From contig JAVHYA010000035.1 of NCBI GenBank assembly GCA_031119395.1, positions 1-49,086 of the forward strand: DNA of 49,086 nucleotides, written 5' to 3'. Of this stretch, positions 43,762 to 49,086 are shown piece by piece (positions within the stretch are counted from its first letter, which is position 1; each line of letters starts with the position of its first letter). The position numbers and the translations under genes were made by a program. This DNA comes from Pseudomonadota bacterium (lineage in GTDB: Bacteria > Pseudomonadota > Gammaproteobacteria > Burkholderiales > Burkholderiaceae_C). The notes under the pieces were generated by a model, which made no database searches, was not told where the DNA came from, and was given only the letters and a program-made list of their open reading frames with translations.

Positions 43762-43785
43762 GGCAGGTCAGCTGAGGCCGAAACG

Positions 43786-43791
43786 TAAAAT
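43786..43791 (+). promoter_or_regulatory. -10 element before purE
   Basis: TAAAAT lies 8 bp before the purE ATG within AAACGTAAAATTGAAACCC; the leader would be very short. No clear -35 or ribosome binding site is seen in the 38-bp gap. Confidence 0.4.
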
Positions 43792-43799
43792 TGAAACCC

Positions 43800-44357
43800 A
43801 TGAGCCAAACCCCGCAAGAAAGCATCCAGGTCGGCGTCGTCATGGGCTCGAACTCCGATTGGGAGACGATGCGCAGCGCGGTCGAGATTCTTACGCAATT
43901 CGGCATCGCCCACGAGGCACGGGTGGTGTCGGCCCACCGCATGCCCGATGCCCTCTTCGCCTACGCCGAGAGCGCCGCGCCGCGCGGCCTGGCGGCCATC
44001 ATCGCGGGCGCCGGCGGCGCCGCCCACCTGCCGGGCATGCTGGCGAGCAAGACCACCGTGCCCGTGCTGGGCGTGCCGGTGGCCAGCCGCCACCTGCAGG
44101 GCGTCGATTCGCTCTACAGCATCGTGCAGATGCCCAAGGGCGTGCCGGTCGCCACCTTCGCCATCGGCACCGCGGGGGCGGCCAACGCGGCGCTTTTCGC
44201 CGTCGCCATGCTGGCCGTCGGCAACCCCGCCCTGCGCGCCCGGCTCGACGCCTTCCGTGCGAAACAGACCGCCGCCGCCGAGGCCATGACGCTGCCGCCC
44301 GTGGAGGCCGCCCCCGGGGTGTCGCCCTTCTCGCCGCAGGGCGGAGGCGCCTTGTGA
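43800..44357 (+). CDS. purE: N5-carboxyaminoimidazole ribonucleotide mutase
   Basis: A 185-residue class I PurE, which moves the carboxyl group of N5-CAIR to give CAIR. Motifs: [23 protein letters not shown] and [17 protein letters not shown]. The last ~25 residues (from about 160) are a Pro/Gly-rich tail beyond the usual end. ATG at 43800 is taken rather than the TTG at 43791. It overlaps purK by four bases (GTGA), so the two are translated together. Confidence 0.96.
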   Translation: MSQTPQESIQVGVVMGSNSDWETMRSAVEILTQFGIAHEARVVSAHRMPDALFAYAESAAPRGLAAIIAGAGGAAHLPGMLASKTTVPVLGVPVASRHLQGVDSLYSIVQMPKGVPVATFAIGTAGAANAALFAVAMLAVGNPALRARLDAFRAKQTAAAEAMTLPPVEAAPGVSPFSPQGGGAL

Positions 44358-45577
44358 GCCCCCGACCGGCCGTTCCGACGAGCCCGGCCTCCACCGCCTC
44401 GCCCCTGCTGCCCGGCAGCACGCTCGGCGTGATGGGTGGCGGCCAGCTGGGCCGCATGTTCGTGCATGCCGCGCAGGCCATGGGCTATTTCACCGTGGTG
44501 CTCGATCCCGACCCGGACAGTCCCGCCGGGCGCGTCAGCCACCACCATGTGCATGCCGACTACGAGGACGGCGACGGGCTGGCTCGCCTGTCCCGCCTGG
44601 CCGATGCGGTGACCACCGAGTTCGAGAACGTGCCCGCCGGTGCGCTGGCCTCGCTGGCCGGCGACGTCCCCGTGGCGCCTGCGGCCGACGCGGTGGCCAT
44701 CGCGCAGGACCGCATCCGCGAGAAGGCGCATTTCGTGCGCTGCAGTGCCGAAGGCGGCGTGGGGCCTGCGCCCTATGCCGTGATCGAGACCGAGGACCAG
44801 CTCGCCGCCGTCGGCGACGAACTGCTGCCCGGCATCCTCAAGACCGCCCGCCTGGGCTACGACGGCAAGGGCCAGCAGACCGTGCACACGCGCGCCGAGC
44901 TGGCCGCCGCCTGGGCAGCCTCGGGCCGCGTGGCCTGCGTGCTCGAGAAGCGCCTGCCGCTGGCCATGGAATGCTCGGTGATCGTGGCGCGGGGGCGCGA
45001 CGGGCAGACCGTGCACTTCCCGCCGCAGCGCAACCTGCACCGCGGCGGCATCCTGGCCGTGACCGAGGTCCATGAACAAAACATGCCTGCAGCCCAGGCG
45101 CAGCGGGCGGTGTCAGCTACGAAATCGATAGCAGAAGGCCTGGACTACGTGGGCGTGCTGTGCGTCGAGTTCTTCGTGCTGGAGGACGGCAGCCTGGTCG
45201 TCAACGAGATGGCGCCGCGCCCGCACAACAGCGGCCACTACACGCTCGACGCCTGCGAGCAGTCGCAGTTCGAGCTGCAGGTGCGCACGCTGGCCGGCCT
45301 GCCGCTGGTGGTGCCGCGCCAGCACAGCCCGGCCATCATGCTCAACATCCTGGGCGACCTGTGGTTCGTGCAGGGCGACGGCGCGCAGGTCGAGCCGCCC
45401 TGGGACCGGGTGCTCGCGCTGCCGGGCACCCACCTGCACCTGTACGGCAAGGTCGAGGCGCGCCGGGGCCGCAAGATGGGCCACCTCAACATCACCGGCG
45501 CCACGGTCGACCAGGTGCGCGAGGTCGCTGCGCAGGCCGCTTCGCTGCTCGGCCTGGCCGATTCGAGCGCCTGCTGA
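44354..45577 (+). CDS. purK: N5-carboxyaminoimidazole ribonucleotide synthase
   Basis: A 407-residue ATP-grasp enzyme making N5-CAIR from AIR, bicarbonate and ATP. Motifs: [13 protein letters not shown] at about residue 23, [27 protein letters not shown] and [19 protein letters not shown] start overlapping the purE stop. The first 16 residues are a Ser/Pro/Ala-rich extension. Codons about 242-260 coincide with an antisense copy of the palindromic element seen after pgk and elsewhere; the encoded segment ([11 protein letters not shown]) still fits the family in length. Confidence 0.96.
   Translation: MSPRPAVPTSPASTASPLLPGSTLGVMGGGQLGRMFVHAAQAMGYFTVVLDPDPDSPAGRVSHHHVHADYEDGDGLARLSRLADAVTTEFENVPAGALASLAGDVPVAPAADAVAIAQDRIREKAHFVRCSAEGGVGPAPYAVIETEDQLAAVGDELLPGILKTARLGYDGKGQQTVHTRAELAAAWAASGRVACVLEKRLPLAMECSVIVARGRDGQTVHFPPQRNLHRGGILAVTEVHEQNMPAAQAQRAVSATKSIAEGLDYVGVLCVEFFVLEDGSLVVNEMAPRPHNSGHYTLDACEQSQFELQVRTLAGLPLVVPRQHSPAIMLNILGDLWFVQGDGAQVEPPWDRVLALPGTHLHLYGKVEARRGRKMGHLNITGATVDQVREVAAQAASLLGLADSSAC
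45077..45132 (-). repeat. Palindromic dispersed element, copy C (inside purK, antisense)
   Basis: On the minus strand it starts GCTATCGATTTCGTAGC (45132-45116), passes through a GCCC...GGGC stem and ends AGGCATGTTTTG. The layout matches copies A, B and E. It is an AT-richer patch inside an otherwise GC-rich coding sequence. Confidence 0.7.
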
Positions 45578-45596
45578 GCTCCACGCGGCACACGCC

Positions 45597-46598
45597 ATGA
45601 TCCTCGACGGCCACGACCCCGCCGCCATCCACCGCGCCGCACTGGCGCTGCGGGCGGGCGAGCTGGTCGCCTTCCCGACCGAGACGGTCTACGGCCTGGG
45701 CGCCGACGCGGCGCAGGACGAGGCGGTCCACGGCATCTTCAAGGCCAAGGGCCGGCCCTCGGACCATCCGCTCATCGTGCACGTGGCCGCCGGCATGAAG
45801 GGCACCGAATCGGTGTCGCGCTTCGCCCAGCCGCTGCCGCCCTTCGCCCAGGCCCTGGCACGCGCCTTCTGGCCCGGGCCGCTGACACTGATCGTCACGC
45901 GCCAGCCCGGGGTGGGCGCCGCCGCCGCGGGCGGGCAGGACACCATCGGCCTGCGCTGCCCGGCGCATCCGGTGGCGCAGGCGCTGCTCGCCGCCTGTGC
46001 CGAGCTGGGCGTGCCCGGCCTGGCCGGCCCCAGCGCCAACCGCTTCGGCCGCGTGAGCCCCACCACCGCGGCGCACGTCGCCGGCGAGTTCGGCGAGGGC
46101 CTGCTGATCGTCGATGGCGGCCCGTGCGAGGTCGGCATCGAATCCACCATCGTCGACTGCAGCCGCGGCGCGCCGGTGCTGCTGCGGCCCGGCGCCATCA
46201 CCCGCGAGCAGGTCGAGCGCGCCTGCGGCGAGCGGCTGCACACGCGCGAGGAACTGGGCCTGCCCGACCCGCGCGCCTCCGGCACCCTGGAGTCGCACTA
46301 CGCGCCGGCCGCCAAGGTGCGACTCATGGAGGCCAAGGCGCTGCAGACCGCGCTGGACGTGCTGGGCGCGCAGGCGGCGCACATCGCCGTCTGGGCCCGC
46401 GCGCCGATCCGCAGCCGCTCGCAGCGCGTGCACCTGCGCCGCATGCCCGACGATGCGGCCGCCACCGCGCAGCAGCTCTTCGCGGTGCTGCGCCGCTTCG
46501 ACGACGAGGGCGCCAAGCTCATCTGGATCGAAACCCCGCCCGACACGCCCGAGTGGGAAGGCGTGCGTGATCGCCTGCAGCGCGCCGCTGCCGCTTGA
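45597..46598 (+). CDS. L-threonylcarbamoyladenylate synthase (Sua5 type)
   Basis: A 333-residue Sua5/TsaC enzyme that makes threonylcarbamoyl-AMP for the t6A modification of ANN-decoding tRNAs. The YrdC domain covers residues ~10-200 with VAFPTETVYGLGADA, KAKGRPSDHPLIVHV (Lys/Arg nucleotide site) and GPSANRFGRVSPT (SxN motif). A C-terminal Sua5 domain follows a linker (SGTLESHYAPAAKVRL), making it the long form. It lies 19 bp after purK and is probably in the same transcript. Confidence 0.95.
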   Translation: MILDGHDPAAIHRAALALRAGELVAFPTETVYGLGADAAQDEAVHGIFKAKGRPSDHPLIVHVAAGMKGTESVSRFAQPLPPFAQALARAFWPGPLTLIVTRQPGVGAAAAGGQDTIGLRCPAHPVAQALLAACAELGVPGLAGPSANRFGRVSPTTAAHVAGEFGEGLLIVDGGPCEVGIESTIVDCSRGAPVLLRPGAITREQVERACGERLHTREELGLPDPRASGTLESHYAPAAKVRLMEAKALQTALDVLGAQAAHIAVWARAPIRSRSQRVHLRRMPDDAAATAQQLFAVLRRFDDEGAKLIWIETPPDTPEWEGVRDRLQRAAAA

Positions 46599-46738
46599 TC
46601 CCGGCGGGAAGCCTGATGGGGCGAACCCTTTGGATGTGAACTTTTGTATTGATATGTGAGGAATTTCTGTAGTCTAAAGTTCTCTCTGCTGGCACCATTT
46701 CGGGTTTTTCTCACACCAGGGTCCAGGGGAGATCTGCA
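46599..46738 (+). promoter_or_regulatory. AT-rich leader of the small unknown gene
   Basis: 140 bp between sua5 and the next gene. The stretch 46630-46690 is clearly AT-rich (CTTTTGTATTGATATGTGAG and following), unlike almost all other spacers here. TTGATA at 46649 with TAGTCT at 46670 (15-bp spacer) is a possible promoter. AGGGGAGA at 46725-46732 is a good ribosome binding site for the ATG at 46739. Confidence 0.5.
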
Positions 46739-47122
46739 ATGGCTCCAAGGCGTCAGGACGCAGCATTGATCGAGAACGCGCTGCAGGCCATCGAACAGGC
46801 GATGGCGCGCAGCGACATGGCGTCCGTTTCCTTCCATGGTCCGACCACGCTGGGTGCATTGCTGCCCGACGAGCGCGATGCCCTCGAGAGGATCGAGACC
46901 CAGGTCTGCCGTGAGAAGCCCGAGGAGACGGCCATTCATTTCTGCCTCACCTCCGCGCGCTCGCTGCTCGACGTGGCGCAGACCCTGATGATGACCGAGG
47001 GCCAGCCGTCGCCCCGGGAGCGGGAGCGGCGCTGGGACTCGCTCGTGACGCACACCAAGAAGGCCGGCCGCGCCGCCTACCGCGCCGCCCTGGTGCTGAC
47101 CGACACCAAGCGTGCGGCCTGA
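46739..47122 (+). CDS. Small hypothetical protein
   Basis: A 127-residue soluble, mostly helical protein that I do not recognise. It is charged (PDERDALERIETQVCREKPEE, SPRERERRWD) with a basic C-terminus (THTKKAGRAAYRAALV). No signal peptide, membrane segment or known motif is seen; two Cys residues occur in the middle. The ribosome binding site is good and the promoter region is unusually AT-rich, so it is probably well expressed or regulated. Convergent with the lipase gene, 52 bp away. Confidence 0.7.
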   Translation: MAPRRQDAALIENALQAIEQAMARSDMASVSFHGPTTLGALLPDERDALERIETQVCREKPEETAIHFCLTSARSLLDVAQTLMMTEGQPSPRERERRWDSLVTHTKKAGRAAYRAALVLTDTKRAA

Positions 47123-47174
47123 AGGCCCGGGCCTCTCCAGGCCCTGGCCGTGGCGCCGCAGCGGGCCGGCCGGA

Positions 47175-48770
47175 TCAGCCTCCCGCGCCCAGCAGCCCCG
47201 CGAAATACCCGCGCGCCGACACCAGGCAGAAGGGCGGCACCAGCGTGCCGTGGTAGGCCACGGTGACGGCCTGCGCCTTGGCGGCGGCGTCGCCTTCGGC
47301 CGCTGCATAGACCTGCGCCTTGGCCTGCGCCAGGCCGGCGCGGGCGGCGGCATAGGGGTCGCCCGTGCCGCCGGCCTGCTCCAGGTCGAGCACCGTCAGG
47401 CGCTCGGGGGGCACGCCCTTGGCGCGGAAGTAGCCGGCCGTGGCCAGGGTGCTGGTGAAGTTCACCGTCGGGTCCTGGTCGCCGCCGCACAGGAGCACCG
47501 GGCGGGCGGGCGTCCAGTTGCGCAGGTCGTTGGCCACGGCCGCGCGGCGCAGGCCGGTGGAGGGGCTGCAGCCGAGCGGTGTCGGCGTCGACAGCGATGC
47601 GGCGGTCGCCGGCAGCGCGTTGCCGGGGCAGGGCGAGGCCGCGATGTCGTTGGCGGCCTGCGTGAGGTAGCTCTGCCGCACCAGGTTGTTGGGGCCGTAG
47701 AACACCGACAGCGCCGGGCTGATCGGCCCGGGCGTGCCGTTGGCCGGGAAGAGGGCCGTCTGCGGCAGCTGGCCGGCGCCGATGAGGGTCGACAGCGGCG
47801 TGAGGCTGGGCAGCAGCGTCTCGATCGTGGGCGCGTACTGCGCCTCGTAGATGTCCGAGGTGCTGTTGTAGACGTTGCCGAACTGCTTCTGCCAGCTGGT
47901 GGTGATCATCGGCACGAAGACGGTGCTGCCCAGCGCCGGCCAGCCGCTGAAGGCATAGTCGATCAGCAGGCTGATGGCCGAGGGCGCCGACAGCGGTGCC
48001 GAGGCGGTCACGTTCTGGCCGGCGGCCTGCATCGCGCGGTGCGTGGCCAGCGCGACGAAGCCGCCCTGCGAGTAGCCCGTGACCAGCAGCGAGCCGGCGT
48101 CGCGCACGCCGTCCAGCGGCAGCGCGGTGCGCGCGGCCTTGAGCGCGTCGATCATGTCCTTGGACTGCTGGTCGGCGTTGAGGTACGGGTGGTAGGGCAG
48201 GGGCGAGGCGTCGTAGCCCGCGTAGTTGGGCGCCACCACGGTGTAGCCCTGGGCCGCGAACATGGCGGCCACGATCACACCCTCGGCCGCGGCAGGCTGG
48301 TTGGGGTCGATCCAGCGGGCGATGTTGTAGTCGCGTGCGGTGGTGGTGCCGTGCGCGTAGAGCACGATGGGCCGGCTGCCGTTGCACACGGCGTCGGTGC
48401 CCGTGGGCACCATCACGGCCGCGGTGGCGGTGGTTTCTTCGCCGGCGCCGCCGACGGTGCGGTAGGTGATGCTGCGCAGCACCACGCCGCAGGTCGGTGC
48501 GCCGCTGACCTGCAGCAGCGCCCTGCCCTTGTTGTCGGCCTGGAGCAGCGAGCGGAACTCGTTGACCGACAGCCGGCCGATGGTGCTGGGGCTGCCGACG
48601 AGCGAGCCGCGGCCGGTGTCCGGCGCCGTGCCGCCCCCTGCGCCGCCGGGCGGAAAAAAGAAGCCTCCGCCGCTGTCGCCCCCGCCGCCGCAGCCGGCGA
48701 GGAGCAGGCCCGCCAGTGCGGCCACGCCGGCCAGTCGAACAGGGGTGGACAGGCGGGCGCTGAGGGCCAT
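47175..48770 (-). CDS. Secreted lipase/esterase lipoprotein (alpha/beta hydrolase)
   Basis: A 531-residue predicted lipoprotein resembling the secretory lipase family. The signal ends in the lipobox LLAGC (about residue 27), followed by a Gly-rich linker containing FFFPPGG. The hydrolase domain has IVLYAHGTTTA (oxyanion strand), VVAPNYAGYDAS, nucleophile elbow TGYSQGGFVAL, acid LLCGGDQDPTV and His in AYHGTLVPPF, all in normal order. Cys pairs (e.g. APTCGV and DAVCNG) suggest disulphides outside the cytoplasm. Probable function is hydrolysis of triacylglycerols or other esters at the cell surface. Monocistronic. Confidence 0.87.
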   Translation of the reverse strand: MALSARLSTPVRLAGVAALAGLLLAGCGGGGDSGGGFFFPPGGAGGGTAPDTGRGSLVGSPSTIGRLSVNEFRSLLQADNKGRALLQVSGAPTCGVVLRSITYRTVGGAGEETTATAAVMVPTGTDAVCNGSRPIVLYAHGTTTARDYNIARWIDPNQPAAAEGVIVAAMFAAQGYTVVAPNYAGYDASPLPYHPYLNADQQSKDMIDALKAARTALPLDGVRDAGSLLVTGYSQGGFVALATHRAMQAAGQNVTASAPLSAPSAISLLIDYAFSGWPALGSTVFVPMITTSWQKQFGNVYNSTSDIYEAQYAPTIETLLPSLTPLSTLIGAGQLPQTALFPANGTPGPISPALSVFYGPNNLVRQSYLTQAANDIAASPCPGNALPATAASLSTPTPLGCSPSTGLRRAAVANDLRNWTPARPVLLCGGDQDPTVNFTSTLATAGYFRAKGVPPERLTVLDLEQAGGTGDPYAAARAGLAQAKAQVYAAAEGDAAAKAQAVTVAYHGTLVPPFCLVSARGYFAGLLGAGG

Positions 48771-49086
48771 GATCGGTGTCTCCGGGTGTTGGGGGCGCGG
48801 TCATTCTGGCGAGCGACCCATCGGGTGCGCAATCGGCGGCGGACTACACGGCGCGTTGCCGGGCTCGCGGGAACGCGGCTTCTGGCGCAGCGGATCGCGC
48901 GCTGTCTGGCGGAAGTGCAATCGGGCTGTGGCGCTTGCTGCGTCTGCGTTGTGGCAGAAATCGTCACGTTCGTTACTTTTTTGTGTTGGCCTGGCTTGTG
49001 GCGGTGAACGGGGGGTTTGTTCGGTGGTCGCTGTGGATCGGCCGGCACGACCGACTGGGGCGCTGGCGGCGGCCGCGGGCCTGCGT
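48771..49086. other. Intergenic end region without a recognisable gene
   Basis: 316 bp at the window end. The first part is the upstream region of the lipase gene. An AT-richer stretch near 48955-48990 (GTTACTTTTTTGTGTTGG) could be a promoter for either direction. The last ~60 bp have an open plus-strand frame beginning with GTG that might be the start of the next gene, but this cannot be judged from the fragment. No RNA gene seen. Confidence 0.4.

Overview
The window is visibly high in G+C (about 70 percent by eye). Its housekeeping gene order (LysM-dprA-smg divergent from def-fmt; pgk-pyk-fba-purC; purE-purK-sua5) is typical of Burkholderiales, and several dispersed repeats resemble ones I remember from Comamonadaceae. 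A Variovorax-, Acidovorax- or Xenophilus-like bacterium is my best inference. No rRNA, tRNA, CRISPR array or transposase was seen.

Layout. 1-8.4 kb: the 3' end of secF, a DUF1631 gene, smg, dprA and a LysM protein on the minus strand, then def, a small lipoprotein and fmt. 8.4-11.6 kb: an exact 1,620-bp head-to-tail tandem duplication carrying azlC, azlD and the 3' half of a hydroxyacid dehydrogenase gene. 11.0-24.6 kb: a long minus-strand catabolic region. One part has a TRAP transporter, two 3-hydroxyisobutyrate-dehydrogenase-like enzymes, a carboxymuconolactone-decarboxylase-like protein, an aldehyde dehydrogenase and a FeaR-like AraC regulator. The other has a Bug-type binding protein, an MBL-fold protein, a DUF2783 protein, an aromatic-hydroxylase-type flavoprotein, an alpha/beta hydrolase and a VOC protein, with a divergent LysR regulator. 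25.7-31.6 kb: pgk, pyk, an esterase lipoprotein, a class I aldolase and purC. 31.7-42.8 kb: an accessory block separating purC from purE. It holds a LuxR-type regulator, a Crp-family regulator, a 1,018-residue cyclase/ATPase/TPR protein and, convergent to these, a two-gene operon encoding a patatin-like phospholipase and a 1,178-residue DyP peroxidase-cytochrome P450 fusion, then a META lipoprotein. 42.8-49.1 kb: a CnoX-like thioredoxin/TPR protein, purE, purK, sua5, a small unknown protein and a secreted lipase-like protein.

The strongest candidate for an undescribed system is the patatin plus DyP-P450 operon. A phospholipase that could release fatty acids is co-transcribed with a double-haem protein whose two haem domains could both be peroxide-driven. 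The architecture resembles fungal Ppo oxylipin synthases but is built from different parts. Nearby genes encode a cyclic-nucleotide-type regulator and a cyclase-like signalling ATPase.

Other main signals are the exact tandem duplication with only 2 bp of junction homology, a family of about 55-bp palindromic elements with five copies here (three just after stop codons in the sense orientation, two inside fmt and purK), and a 33-codon GC-rich insertion in fmt next to its catalytic loop.
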